Assembly (NCBI RefSeq): GCF_910594985.1
Contig: NZ_CAJVCE010000009.1
Span: forward strand, 248,001 to 312,000
DNA: 64,000 bases
From: Paenibacillus allorhizosphaerae
Lineage (GTDB): Bacteria; Bacillota; Bacilli; Paenibacillales; NBRC-103111
Direction of reading: 5' to 3'
Shown: positions 43,807 through 52,380 of the stretch, piece by piece
Layout of the letters: the number at the start of each line of letters is the position of its first letter
Numbering within the stretch: position 1 is the first letter of the stretch
Notes under the pieces: model-generated
What the model saw: the letters and a program-made list of their open reading frames with translations, nothing else
The model's database searches: none
What the model was told of the DNA's origin: nothing
Made by a program: the position numbers and the translations under genes

Positions 43807-45000
43807 TTAGGATAACGGCCCGTAAGCGACATGGCTTTCGAACGACGGCTTCACGGGAACAATGAGAATATGCGTCTGTCCCGGCATCAGGGACACTTCA
43901 CGGCCTTGATCGAAATAGCGGATCGGGTCGTTTTCTTTATCCCGCCTCCATTCGACCTGACGCATCTTTCCTTGCTGAAACACCATCGCGCGTCCCGTTC
44001 CGGTTAGCCTCACCTCTTGCCGGCCTTCGCTGTCGAGTACCCGATGGTCGGTCCCCATCACAATCACGTTCGACGCCGTCAACTGCTCGCTGTTGTTCAG
44101 ATCGATATGCTTAACGCCGTTAATAAATCGCTTGTACAAGCGGGAGGCTGCGTCGAATTCGTAGGATACTTTATAGCTTTTGAGCAAAAAAGTGACGTCC
44201 ACCTTCTGCGCCTCCGCCGCAGCCGGCGTTTCCGCCCCATACCTCGGCGCCTTGTCCGTTCCGAGCGTTTGCACCGCCTCGTCCCCGTTCGGGATAAAGC
44301 GGAATACCGCGGCGTCCGGAACGCTCCGGTTCAGCCCGCGCTTCTCGGCACCCGCCCGAATCTTGTCCAGGTTGGTGTATAGATTATGGGGAGCCTTGCG
44401 GAACGACTCCCGCCAAAAGAACGGCCCGGCATTCGTAATTTCGTCCAAGTCGGCGATTTTCTCCCTGTCCAGCTGCGTGTAGGCGTCCGGGCTGCCGCCG
44501 GCATGCACCTGAATCGCGCCTAGCCCTTTCCCGAGCTCGATAAAGTACGGACGGATGCTTCGCACCGGACCAATCGGATCCGTGAAGCTTCGGCTCTGGA
44601 ATACCGCGACGAGCCGCGTGATCTCCCCTTCCGCCAAGCTTTCGTACAGCAAGTCCGCCTGAGACAGCCCGCTTTGCGGACGCGCCGACGGATGGTTATT
44701 GACCATCACCATGACGGGGCGGTTATCCGCTTTTTGCGGCAGCTCCATTCCCGTCAGCGGCGCACGGTATACAGGTGCGGACGGCGTGGACGACGCCGCC
44801 GGTTCCTGCACGCCGCTGACCGGCTGGACCGGCGCCGACGCCGGGGCTTCGGCTGCAGGATGCCCCGCAGCTCCCTGCTTCACCGGCTGGCAAGCCGCCG
44901 CCGTGCACACCAGACCGCTAGCGAGCAGGGCGAGCGTCCCCCGCCTCCGCAGCTTGCGCCACAACTGCTTCCAGCTTTGTCTTCTTCTCATCTGTACCAT
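43807..45000 (-). CDS. yerB: YerB-like lipoprotein (DUF3048)
   Basis: Secreted lipoprotein of about 397 residues. A basic start and hydrophobic segment end in the lipobox TAAACQ. A Pro/Ala-rich linker (about 40-80) precedes two DUF3048 domains (NRPVMVMVNNHPSARPQSGL, then DLLYESLAEGEITRLVAVFQ; C-terminal half from about 265). The biochemical role is unknown; YerB is a conserved Bacillus envelope lipoprotein. Several start codons are possible within 12 bases (GTG 45003, ATG 45000, ATG 44991). No terminator separates it from the convergent anti-sigma gene. Confidence 0.88.
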   Translation of the reverse strand: MVQMRRRQSWKQLWRKLRRRGTLALLASGLVCTAAACQPVKQGAAGHPAAEAPASAPVQPVSGVQEPAASSTPSAPVYRAPLTGMELPQKADNRPVMVMVNNHPSARPQSGLSQADLLYESLAEGEITRLVAVFQSRSFTDPIGPVRSIRPYFIELGKGLGAIQVHAGGSPDAYTQLDREKIADLDEITNAGPFFWRESFRKAPHNLYTNLDKIRAGAEKRGLNRSVPDAAVFRFIPNGDEAVQTLGTDKAPRYGAETPAAAEAQKVDVTFLLKSYKVSYEFDAASRLYKRFINGVKHIDLNNSEQLTASNVIVMGTDHRVLDSEGRQEVRLTGTGRAMVFQQGKMRQVEWRRDKENDPIRYFDQGREVSLMPGQTHILIVPVKPSFESHVAYGPLS

Positions 45001-45152
45001 CACCTCATCCTTGTGCTTCTACTAATCTATATTCTAGCAGCGGCCCAATTAGAAGTCGGATTTCTATCAAATGAAAACGAAAGAGGCATCCTGCGATTTT
45101 GGAATGGCAGCATTACAGCACTGCCCTCATAAACCCGATGTTCGGACGCAAC

Positions 45153-45177
45153 AAAAAAATGCCCTATTTACGGGCAT
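45153..45177 (-). terminator. Terminator of the second epimerase gene
   Basis: Minus-strand stem ATGCCC/GGGCAT followed by seven Ts, about 30 bases beyond the stop codon. Confidence 0.85.
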
Positions 45178-45208
45178 CTCTTTGTTGTTGCTCGTTCATC
45201 ATGTCAAC

Positions 45209-46066
45209 TTACAGCTCGGCAAGCAAACCGCGAATTTGCTGCGCGTATACCTTGAGCAGCTCCTTGGACTCGTATTTGCCGCTGAAATCTTCCACCCCGA
45301 GATATCCGTCATACCCGGCCGATTGCAGATCGGTCAGCACCTGCTTCCAATCTACAATCCCTTCGGCGATCGGTTCCCAATAAGAAGTCCATGCCTGCGA
45401 ACCGTTCGAACGAAGCTCGGATTTCTTGTAGCCCGCATTTTTAATATGCACATGCGCCAAGTAAGGACCGAGCAGCTCAAGGCCCATGCGGAAATTCTCA
45501 TAGCCTTCGTGAATCATGTTGCCTGGATCAAACAGTACACCGATATGATCCGGATTGTACCGGCTGACCAAACGATGCGCAAGACCGGCGCTCGGCGCGA
45601 TCGTCATATGGTGCGTCTCGATAAGGCATTTGACGCCGTACTGCTTCGCCATCTCCTCCACGCCTGCCAAATACGTAACCGCACGGTCAAACAGCTCGTT
45701 GTAATGCTGCTTCCGGTTATAGCCGGGCACGCCAACGCGGATCATCTTCGCGCCAAGCTTGCTCGCCGCCTTCAAAGCATGCTCCGTCTCATCCAGATCG
45801 CAAGCGTTCAAATAAGGCGTCAGGCTGAGCAGCTCCAGCCCGTTGTCCCGGGTGATGCGGACGAACCGTTCCAGCTCGGCGTCGTCCGCTCCCGGATCGA
45901 TGGAGCACAGATTGTTCCGCCAAAACGACGGCTTCTCGTTTTTCAGTTCTTCGGGAGTTTCCTTATACCGCCATTCGATCCCGTCCAGTCCCGCTTCCTT
46001 CGCGGCAACCGCCAGCTCTTCCGGGGTCAAGTCCGGCGTGACAACGCTAAATACGGACAATTTCAT
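45209..46066 (-). CDS. Sugar phosphate isomerase/epimerase family protein
   Basis: TIM-barrel protein of 285 residues, same superfamily as the protein at 32.9 kb but only distantly alike. Metal-site features are EWRYKETPEE (Glu), LIETHH (Glu/His), GVLFDPGNM (Asp), HVHIKNA (His) and YLGVEDF (Glu). GGAGG lies 8 bases before the ATG. A consensus promoter and a perfect 14-bp palindrome lie just upstream, indicating dedicated regulation. The gene is transcribed alone and the substrate is unknown. Confidence 0.87.
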   Translation of the reverse strand: MKLSVFSVVTPDLTPEELAVAAKEAGLDGIEWRYKETPEELKNEKPSFWRNNLCSIDPGADDAELERFVRITRDNGLELLSLTPYLNACDLDETEHALKAASKLGAKMIRVGVPGYNRKQHYNELFDRAVTYLAGVEEMAKQYGVKCLIETHHMTIAPSAGLAHRLVSRYNPDHIGVLFDPGNMIHEGYENFRMGLELLGPYLAHVHIKNAGYKKSELRSNGSQAWTSYWEPIAEGIVDWKQVLTDLQSAGYDGYLGVEDFSGKYESKELLKVYAQQIRGLLAEL

Positions 46067-46114
46067 AGGGATGATCCTCCGTTCCGGTATGTAAAAATAG
46101 GTTGTATCACTCCG

Positions 46115-46144
46115 ATTATAACAGGCCGCGCAGCGTCGCGTCAT
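46115..46144 (-). promoter_or_regulatory. SigA-type promoter of the second epimerase gene
   Basis: Minus-strand extended -10 TGTTATAAT (TATAAT at 46115-46120) lies 18 bases from ATGACG (46139-46144). Confidence 0.65.
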
Positions 46145-46150
46145 TAAAAT

Positions 46151-46164
46151 TGTTCACGTGAACA
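46151..46164. promoter_or_regulatory. Perfect 14-bp palindrome TGTTCACGTGAACA
   Basis: It lies 6 bases upstream of the epimerase -35 element. Symmetry, length and position suit an operator for a LacI- or GntR-type regulator, none of which is encoded in the window. Confidence 0.55.
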
Positions 46165-46419
46165 TAAAGCCTTATTACTGCCTTTCACCGATCTTGTTCA
46201 CGATACGAAACGGCTGCAAGACGCTCGGAGCTTCACTAAATTTGCGGCATAGAACTCGCGGCGATAGGCGGGCGCTGAACGAGGCCAGCGGCAAATGCGA
46301 ACGAACACCTCGTTTACAATTTCAAAAATCTGGAAATACCTGTTTAAAGCGGTATGTATATTTTTTCCATATGACTACCGAATCTTGTCAAGATTGGGTT
46401 TGCCAAAATAGGAGACGGC

Positions 46420-47199
46420 ATGAAGCAAACACGCAGAAATATTGTCAGTTCCAGCCCTTTTTCAAGCAATACGCTAAGCTTTAAAAGCCCGTGGATCGTT
46501 TTTTGGTGGTCGGCGGCGTTTCCGGGCTTCGGGCATATTCTCGTCAACAGCTATATATGGGGCTTTTTTCTTATGGTGTTCGAGTATACCGCGAATACGT
46601 TGTCCAAAATCAATTCCGCCATTTACTTCACGATGACCGGACAGTTTGAAACGGCCAAAGACATCATTGAATGGAGATATTTTTTGGTGTACAGCACGGT
46701 TTATGTGTTTGCGATGTGGGACAGCTACCGCCGATGCGTCGATCTGAACAAAGTGTATCAGCTCGCTTATCGCGATTCGCCTGCGATTAAACCTTTTCAT
46801 TTCACTTCGCTCGAGCTCAACTTTCTGGAGAAAAAGAAGCCGGGTCTGGCGCTAATCTGGTCGTTCTTACTCCCTCCGCTCGGGTATATTTATTTGCAGC
46901 GGATTCCAGCCGCGCTATTTTCGTTTATATGGTGGGGGACCATTCTCCACTGCTCACACGTGCTGGAAGGCGTCCATTACACCGCTCTCGGCCAGTTTGC
47001 CCAAGCGAAATCGATTCTCGATTTCCAGTGGCTGTTGTACATCCCTTCGATCTACGGTTTTTCATTGTACGACTCTTATACGAAAACCGTAGAGAACAAC
47101 TTGATATTTGAAATCGAACTGTCCCGGTTTCTGAAGCAAACGTATCAGCAAGGAAGTTTGGACGAGCTGTACGGGAAGGAGAACCAATGCATGTCGTAG
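46420..47199 (+). CDS. Membrane protein of unknown function
   Basis: Protein of 259 residues with two similar halves. Each half has an aromatic-rich hydrophobic segment (WIVFWWSAAFPGFGHILVNS about residue 25; ALIWSFLLPPLGYIYLQRIP about 144), a second hydrophobic stretch, an amphipathic ALGQFAQAK/TGQFETAK motif, and Y..WDSY or LYDSYTKTVE. The internal duplication resembles tandem TM2-like units (PGFGHI and PPLGYIYL turns), but I cannot assign a family with certainty. AGGAG lies 6 bases before the ATG. It overlaps the next gene by 13 bases. Confidence 0.7.
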   Translation: MKQTRRNIVSSSPFSSNTLSFKSPWIVFWWSAAFPGFGHILVNSYIWGFFLMVFEYTANTLSKINSAIYFTMTGQFETAKDIIEWRYFLVYSTVYVFAMWDSYRRCVDLNKVYQLAYRDSPAIKPFHFTSLELNFLEKKKPGLALIWSFLLPPLGYIYLQRIPAALFSFIWWGTILHCSHVLEGVHYTALGQFAQAKSILDFQWLLYIPSIYGFSLYDSYTKTVENNLIFEIELSRFLKQTYQQGSLDELYGKENQCMS

Positions 47200-47651
47200 C
47201 CGCTTTTGAATATTCAACGTCGCTCGAGATGGCGCTGCAAAAACTCGAACAAAAAGGGATTGGAAAAGAAAATATCGTAGCGGTTCCGCTCGACCGGAGA
47301 ATCGAGGAATCCAAGCTGTTCGATACGATTCACCGGTCGGACGGAAAAAGCTTGCTGGATGTGGCCTGCATTTGGGGCGTGATCTGTATGCTGCTCGGGA
47401 CGATCTACGGCTTCGTCCTGACATGGGGCCCCATCTTGTGGGGGCTCATTGGTCTGGTGTTCGGACTGCTATTCGGCTTTTGCATCGATTATTTGCATAT
47501 GAAGCGTGTAAAAAAGCGAAGCAAAATTTACAACGAGAAAGCGACGGAAGTATTCGTCACGGTGAAATGCGCCGATGCGAAGCAATTGCAGCTGGTCGAA
47601 GAAATTTTCTGGGAGCATTTTGCTTTGGGCGTCGGGAAAGTGCGGCCGTAA
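47187..47651 (+). CDS. Small membrane protein of unknown function
   Basis: Protein of 154 residues. An N-terminal soluble part with a ferredoxin-like look (MHVVAAFEYSTSLEMALQKL, about 1-50) precedes two close transmembrane helices (about 58-77 and 81-100) with Gly-rich turns, then a basic loop (KRVKKRSK) and a C-terminal soluble part. It resembles Bacillales proteins with a heat-induced or general-stress-like glycine membrane hairpin, but no family is assigned. GGAAGGAG precedes the ATG inside the previous gene; the two are surely co-transcribed. Confidence 0.7.
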   Translation: MHVVAAFEYSTSLEMALQKLEQKGIGKENIVAVPLDRRIEESKLFDTIHRSDGKSLLDVACIWGVICMLLGTIYGFVLTWGPILWGLIGLVFGLLFGFCIDYLHMKRVKKRSKIYNEKATEVFVTVKCADAKQLQLVEEIFWEHFALGVGKVRP

Positions 47652-47700
47652 CCGCTTAGCCTTGCGGTCCCTACCGTCCCCTATGGGCTCAACGCAGCGG

Positions 47701-48612
47701 TTACACTTTGACCGTTTCGCCCGTTTTTTCCACGGCATGTCCCCCGAATTCGCTGCGCAGCGCGGCGACAACTTTCCCTGTGAACGTATCGATATCGAGC
47801 GAACGGTAGCGCATAATTAACGACATCGCGATGACGGGCGTTGCCGTCTGAAGATCAAGCGCGGTCTCTACCGTCCATTTTCCTTCGCCGGACGAGTGCA
47901 TTACGCCTTTGATTTCCTCAAGAGTGGCATCCTTGGCGAACGCGCGCTCCGTCAAATCCATCAGCCACGAGCGAATGACCGAACCGTTGTTCCAGACGCG
48001 CGCCACCGACTCGTAATGGAAGTCGAATTCGCTTTTCTCCAGTATTTCAAAGCCTTCTCCGATCGAAGCCATCATCCCGTATTCGATGCCGTTATGCACC
48101 ATCTTCAAGAAATGGCCGCTGCCAGACTTCCCTGCGTACAGATAGCCGTTCTCCACCGCCGTATCCCGGAATAGCGGCTCCGCCACGCGCCAGCCTTCCG
48201 GATCGCCGCCGACCATGTAGCAAGCGCCGTGACGGGCACCGGCCGTTCCTCCGGAGGTACCGGCGTCAAGGAAGTGAATGCCTTGTTCCTTCAACCGCTC
48301 AGAACGGCGAATCGATTCTTTGTAGTGCGAGTTGCCGCCGTCGATGACAATGTCGCCCTCCGATAAGTGGGGGGCGAGCTCGTCAAGCACCGAATCGACC
48401 ACGCCATGCGGAACCATGATCCATACCACGCTAGGCTTGTCCAGCGATTGGGCCAGCTGCTGCACGCTGCTTGTCCCTTTCGCGCCGAACGCCGACAGCT
48501 CCGCCACCGTCTGAGCGTTCACATCGTAAGCGATAACTTCATGCCGATGATCCAATAAATTTTGGGCCAAATGGAAGCCCATTTTACCAAGACCGATTAA
48601 ACCAACCTTCAT
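47701..48612 (-). CDS. gnd: 6-phosphogluconate dehydrogenase, decarboxylating (short form)
   Basis: Third oxidative step of the pentose phosphate pathway: 6-phosphogluconate to ribulose 5-phosphate and CO2. At 303 residues it belongs to the short, often NAD-preferring class (GntZ/YqeC-like). Nucleotide site VGLIGLGKMGFHLAQNL (about residues 3-19); substrate loop DAGTSGGTAGARHGACYMVG (about 115-134); catalytic GSGHFLKMVHNGIEYGMM (about 160-177). AAAGGAG lies 7 bases before the ATG at 48612. It follows zwf after 48 bases. Confidence 0.92.
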   Translation of the reverse strand: MKVGLIGLGKMGFHLAQNLLDHRHEVIAYDVNAQTVAELSAFGAKGTSSVQQLAQSLDKPSVVWIMVPHGVVDSVLDELAPHLSEGDIVIDGGNSHYKESIRRSERLKEQGIHFLDAGTSGGTAGARHGACYMVGGDPEGWRVAEPLFRDTAVENGYLYAGKSGSGHFLKMVHNGIEYGMMASIGEGFEILEKSEFDFHYESVARVWNNGSVIRSWLMDLTERAFAKDATLEEIKGVMHSSGEGKWTVETALDLQTATPVIAMSLIMRYRSLDIDTFTGKVVAALRSEFGGHAVEKTGETVKV

Positions 48613-48660
48613 GCGTCGATCTCCTTTCCGTATGTAATTTCGCAAGCTCCCGCTGCTGGC

Positions 48661-50115
48661 TTACCACCAGGTAAACCCGTCCTGCTCCAGCAAACGGCCC
48701 GCTGCTTCCGGTCCGTTCGAGCCCGCCGGATACGAGTACAGTGGGACGAGATTTCGTTCAAATGCCTCCAGCACCGGCTGTACCCATTTCCAAGACTGCT
48801 CCACTTCGTTCCAATGCGCGAAGAACGTCGCGTCCCCTTGCAGCGCGTCGGACAAAAGAATTTCATATGCCTCAGGAATATCTTTGCCATTGGCGCAAAA
48901 ATCGACCATGATCGGTTCGAGCTTGCCTTCCTGCAGCAAATTTTTGCTGTTCAGCCGCAGAACGACGCCGACGTTCGGACTGATCTCGATGATCATCAGG
49001 TTCGGATCGCATTGTTCCGTCCCGCATAAATGCATGGCGCCGCGCGGGTTTTTAAATTCAAGCACAATGCGGGTCGACTTCTCTTTCAGCCTCTTGCCGG
49101 TCCGGATGTAGAACGGCACGCCTTCCCAAAAAGGATCGTCCAGCCACAGCCGCGCAGCTACGAAAGTATCGGTTTGGGACGATGGCGCCACGCCGGGCTC
49201 GTCCGTATAACCGGGAACGGCTTTGCCCTGAACTTCCCCGGCAACGTATTGTCCGCGCACGACGCTGCTGCCGGCCTCTTCCGGGGAGACGCACCTGATC
49301 GATTCCACAATTCTTCGTTTTCCGGCCCGTACGTCTCGCTCGGTCATATGCGGCAAATGCATGGCGATCATCATCAGAAGCTGCAGCATATGATTCTGAA
49401 ACATGTCGCGAATCGCTCCGGACGTATCGTAGTAACCGGCTCTTTCCTCCACGCCGACGATTTCGCTCGCCGTAATTTGCACGTTGGCGATATAATGGTT
49501 GTTCCACAGCGCTTGAATGACGGGATTGGCGTATTCCAGCGCCTCCAAATTTTGCACCATCGGCTTGCCAAGATAATGATCGATGCGGTACACTTCGTCT
49601 TCCTCGAAAGCTTGGCTTAATTTCTCGTTCAACCGACGGGCCGATTTCAGATCGTGCCCGAACGGCTTTTCGATGATCAGCCGCTTCCAGCCGCTCCCTT
49701 TCCCTAACCCGCTCTCTGCGATATGCAGCGCGATCACGTCAAAAAAGTCCGGCGCAACCGACAAATAAAACAACCGGTTCTGCGGGATGTTCTGTTCGCC
49801 CTCCCGCTTCTCGACTAGCTCGAGCAGCTTGCGATAATCCGTCCCAACGGACGCGTCGGCCGCACAGTAGCGAAACAACTCGAGAAATGCATCCACCTTG
49901 CTGCGGTCATCCGCCGGCCGCCGCGAATAGGCGGTTAGCGATTGCTCCACCTGCTGGCGAAATGCAGCATCGTTCATCTCCCGCCGGCCGCTGCCTACGA
50001 TCGAAAACCGTTCGGGCGTCTTTCCATCGATATATAAACGATAAAGCGCAGGAAAAATTTTTCTTTTCGCCAAATCGCCCGTCGCTCCAAATAAAACAAA
50101 CGTCATTGCGTCCAT
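48661..50115 (-). CDS. zwf: Glucose-6-phosphate 1-dehydrogenase
   Basis: Oxidises glucose 6-phosphate to 6-phosphogluconolactone with NADP+, 484 residues. Coenzyme site FVLFGATGDLAKRKIFPAL (about 6-24); substrate EKPFGHD (about 148) and the catalytic signature RIDHYLGKPMVQN (about 177-189). GAGGAGGG lies about 7 bases before the ATG. With gnd it forms a zwf-gnd operon for NADPH and pentose supply; a lactonase is not present beside them. Confidence 0.95.
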   Translation of the reverse strand: MDAMTFVLFGATGDLAKRKIFPALYRLYIDGKTPERFSIVGSGRREMNDAAFRQQVEQSLTAYSRRPADDRSKVDAFLELFRYCAADASVGTDYRKLLELVEKREGEQNIPQNRLFYLSVAPDFFDVIALHIAESGLGKGSGWKRLIIEKPFGHDLKSARRLNEKLSQAFEEDEVYRIDHYLGKPMVQNLEALEYANPVIQALWNNHYIANVQITASEIVGVEERAGYYDTSGAIRDMFQNHMLQLLMMIAMHLPHMTERDVRAGKRRIVESIRCVSPEEAGSSVVRGQYVAGEVQGKAVPGYTDEPGVAPSSQTDTFVAARLWLDDPFWEGVPFYIRTGKRLKEKSTRIVLEFKNPRGAMHLCGTEQCDPNLMIIEISPNVGVVLRLNSKNLLQEGKLEPIMVDFCANGKDIPEAYEILLSDALQGDATFFAHWNEVEQSWKWVQPVLEAFERNLVPLYSYPAGSNGPEAAGRLLEQDGFTWW

Positions 50116-50193
50116 CAGGAAACCCTCCTCTCGTTTCGAAAAACAGCCACAACTATTATTGTTTCGGAGGACGGGATATTTATCCGCATTTTT

Positions 50194-50964
50194 TTAACTG
50201 AACATCCAACAATTTAAGCTTAATGTGCCGTATTGATACTGCTGATGCAGCAATTTGGCCTTCCGGTTGCCGTCGCACGCCCCCATACTGACGAACAGCG
50301 GCAGCAAATGTTCTTTTCCGGGAACGGCATCTTTGGCGTAAGGTGCCCTGTTCTCGTAATCGTACAAGCTTTCCAGGTCCCATACCTGGATTTTCTCGTC
50401 AAGCCAGCGATCAAATCGAACGGCCCAGCGCTCCACTTTATCGTGATCCCAGTTCATTTTGCGCAAATTACGCACCGTCCCGCCGCTGCCGATGATCAAA
50501 CAGTTGTTCTTCCTTAGATCGGTTATCGCCTTTCCGATCCGGTAACTGTCCTCGGGCACGGACCTCGGATTAATCGATGCCGCGATGATGGGAATGTCCG
50601 CATCCGGGTACATGAGCGACAACACCGTCCACCCGCCGTGATCAAGCCCCCGCCCGTCGTCGGCTTCGCAGCGAATCCCTTCGGCGGCAAGCAATTGCTG
50701 CACATCATGCGCGAGAATGATGTCCCCGTGAGCCGGGTACTCGAACGCGAACAGTTCATCGGGTAATCCCCAATCGTCTTTTATCGTCCTAAGCCGCTGA
50801 GCGCCGGTCACCTTCTGAACGGGACTCGCCCACTGTGAGCTGAAAAGGACGATGCCGTTCGGCTTTGGAATTCTTGAGCCGAGGTACGCAAGAAATCTCG
50901 TAAAAGCATTATGATCCGTAACAAGGTTCGGTACGCCATGCGACACAAAAAACGCGGGAAACAT
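50194..50964 (-). CDS. Class III extradiol ring-cleavage dioxygenase (LigB/DODA family)
   Basis: Non-haem iron dioxygenase of 256 residues, close in length to bacterial and plant 4,5-DOPA dioxygenases. Family features: FPAFFVSHGVPNLVTD at the N terminus (His9), LPDELFAFEYPAHGD, and RGLDHGGWTVLSLMYPDADI with the conserved DHG, plus SGGTVRNL. It probably cleaves a catechol; the natural substrate is unknown and many bacterial members act promiscuously on DOPA. GGAGG lies before the ATG at 50964; the longer in-frame extension has no ribosome site. Confidence 0.87.
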   Translation of the reverse strand: MFPAFFVSHGVPNLVTDHNAFTRFLAYLGSRIPKPNGIVLFSSQWASPVQKVTGAQRLRTIKDDWGLPDELFAFEYPAHGDIILAHDVQQLLAAEGIRCEADDGRGLDHGGWTVLSLMYPDADIPIIAASINPRSVPEDSYRIGKAITDLRKNNCLIIGSGGTVRNLRKMNWDHDKVERWAVRFDRWLDEKIQVWDLESLYDYENRAPYAKDAVPGKEHLLPLFVSMGACDGNRKAKLLHQQYQYGTLSLNCWMFS

Positions 50965-51071
50965 CGTTATGCCACCTCCTTCGTTATATCCGCTCCGCCA
51001 ACATGGCACAGGGAATGCACACTTCCACGTATTATACGTTCCACAACCGGGGTCAAATGCCTGCCAAACAG

Positions 51072-51097
51072 AAAAAGCAGCCCCGAAAGGACTGCCC
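51072..51097 (-). terminator. Terminator of the thioredoxin gene
   Basis: Minus-strand GCAG(T)CC-TTTC-GG(GG)CTGC stem followed by five Ts, 13 bases past the stop codon. Confidence 0.8.
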
Positions 51098-51109
51098 TCT
51101 GACATGATA

Positions 51110-51424
51110 TTATAGATGCGGCTGTACCAAAGCTTCCAGATCAGCAAGAGGACGGAAGCCTACGAACGTTCCAACGTCTTTGCCGTCCTTGAACAGCTTC
51201 AACGTCGGGATGCTCATTACGCCATATTGCCCTGCCGTCTCCGGATTATCGTCCACGTTGATCTTTGCGATCGTTACCGATTCGCCGAGCTTTTGGCTGA
51301 GCTCCTCAAGCACGGGCGCGATCATTTTGCAAGGACCGCACCAGGGGGCCCAGAAGTCCGCGAGGACTACGCCCTCTTTGATCGTTTCTCCAAAATTTGC
51401 GTCTTGTACATTTACAATAGCCAT
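51110..51424 (-). CDS. trxA: Thioredoxin
   Basis: Cytoplasmic protein-disulfide reductase of 104 residues with active site WAPWCGPCKMIAP (about residues 26-38) and the cis-proline in SIPTLKLF (about 75). All fold elements are present. AAGGAG lies 9 bases before the ATG. A TATAAA box in the short gap upstream may give it its own promoter, although it could also be read with the upstream gene. Confidence 0.95.
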   Translation of the reverse strand: MAIVNVQDANFGETIKEGVVLADFWAPWCGPCKMIAPVLEELSQKLGESVTIAKINVDDNPETAGQYGVMSIPTLKLFKDGKDVGTFVGFRPLADLEALVQPHL

Positions 51425-51455
51425 GATGCTCCACTCCTTATTTATAGTATGGGTA

Positions 51456-51848
51456 TTAATCGATGTTTACGCGTCTTGTTCCCATGTTCGAAACGCCACG
51501 AAGCTTCGGGCTTTGCTGAGAGCCTTTGGACGAAGCGAACGCTGCGATCGCTTGCTCGGCGCGAAGCTGCTCGAACCACGCCCGGTCCCGGGTCATCAAA
51601 GCCAGATCGATCAAGCTTTGCAAATCCGCCGGTTCGGTAGGCGCATAGTCCGGGAGGCGTTCAAGCTTCGCCAGACGGCCTTCCACCGTACGCCCGACGG
51701 CCTCTTCGCGGTCGCTCTGAGTAACGTATACTTTCGCGATGCCGCCCAGGTCGATCGATTCCACATAGCCTATGAATTTTTCATCTTCCAGCGAATTGCC
51801 TGTTACCCAATCCCCTTCAGCGATGCCGTTGCGCTTTACATTCGTCAT
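51456..51848 (-). CDS. IDEAL-domain-like protein of unknown function
   Basis: Soluble protein of 130 residues. The N-terminal half (GIAEGDWVTGNSLEDEKFIG, then YVESIDLGGIAKVYVTQSD) looks like a small beta barrel of KOW or SH3 type. The segment LIDLALMTRDRAWFEQLRAE (about 80-99) matches the IDEAL pattern (IDxALxxxDxxxF). The C terminus is disordered. Function is unknown. The ATG at 51848 was chosen with GAGGG 8 bases upstream. It sits between Rrf2 and thioredoxin genes on the same strand. Confidence 0.6.
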   Translation of the reverse strand: MTNVKRNGIAEGDWVTGNSLEDEKFIGYVESIDLGGIAKVYVTQSDREEAVGRTVEGRLAKLERLPDYAPTEPADLQSLIDLALMTRDRAWFEQLRAEQAIAAFASSKGSQQSPKLRGVSNMGTRRVNID

Positions 51849-51918
51849 TTCGTTCACCCTCTCTGTTCAATATGGACAAGAACTGAAACTGAAAACATAA
51901 CAGTTCGTTTAAAAAAAA

Positions 51919-52350
51919 TCACACTTTGTCTTGCTGCGCTTCCCGAAGGCGCTCAAGCACCTGCTGTATGGTTAGCTTATCAAAGTAGGCAAGCAGTTGC
52001 ATTTCCGCTTCCGTGAAAATTTGTTCCATTACATCGGCCATGTTGCAAGCAACCATGCAATCTTGTCCCGTATCGCCCGAGCACCAGCCCGGTTTGATCG
52101 AACCGATTGATGTGGTCTTGTAAATTTCGGCCAAAGTGACTTCGGCCGGATCGCAGCATAGAATGAATCCTCCGCCGCTGCCTTCCTTGGTTGTGACGTA
52201 ACCCATCTTGCGCAGGCATCCCATCACTTTACGCACTCGCGCCGGATGGGTGCTTACATTGTGAGCGATCATATCGCTTGTCGCCATATGATCCGGTCGA
52301 TAAGCCAAAAGCACCAGACTGTGGACGGCAATCGTAAATTCGCTGTTCAT
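51919..52350 (-). CDS. Rrf2-family transcriptional regulator with cysteine cluster
   Basis: Winged-helix regulator of 143 residues (MNSEFTIAVHSLVLLAY; recognition region STHPARVRKVMGCLRKMGYV; wing SGGGFILC). The usual Rrf2 cysteine region reads PGWCSGDTGQDCMVACNM, C-x7-C-x3-C, plus Cys65 of the wing. NsrR and IscR use three cysteines there to hold an Fe-S cluster, so a redox, NO or iron-sulfur sensor is plausible, although the spacing is different. A consensus promoter overlapped by a 23-bp dyad lies upstream, so autoregulation is very likely. Targets may include the thioredoxin and IDEAL-like genes downstream. Confidence 0.88.
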   Translation of the reverse strand: MNSEFTIAVHSLVLLAYRPDHMATSDMIAHNVSTHPARVRKVMGCLRKMGYVTTKEGSGGGFILCCDPAEVTLAEIYKTTSIGSIKPGWCSGDTGQDCMVACNMADVMEQIFTEAEMQLLAYFDKLTIQQVLERLREAQQDKV

Positions 52351-52380
52351 CTCTGGTGTCTCCCTTCTTCCGGTTCGCTT

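Larger units (their letters stand above)
46067..46419. other. 353-base divergent intergenic region
   Basis: Apparently non-coding. The left third carries the epimerase promoter and palindrome. A second TTGTTCACG half-site lies near 46194-46202. The rest holds the promoter of the membrane-protein pair, for which no strong consensus was found. Confidence 0.5.

Noticed and set aside
45071-46147. Plus-strand frame opposite the second epimerase
   Set aside because: Runs through the epimerase terminator and promoter region and has no ribosome site.
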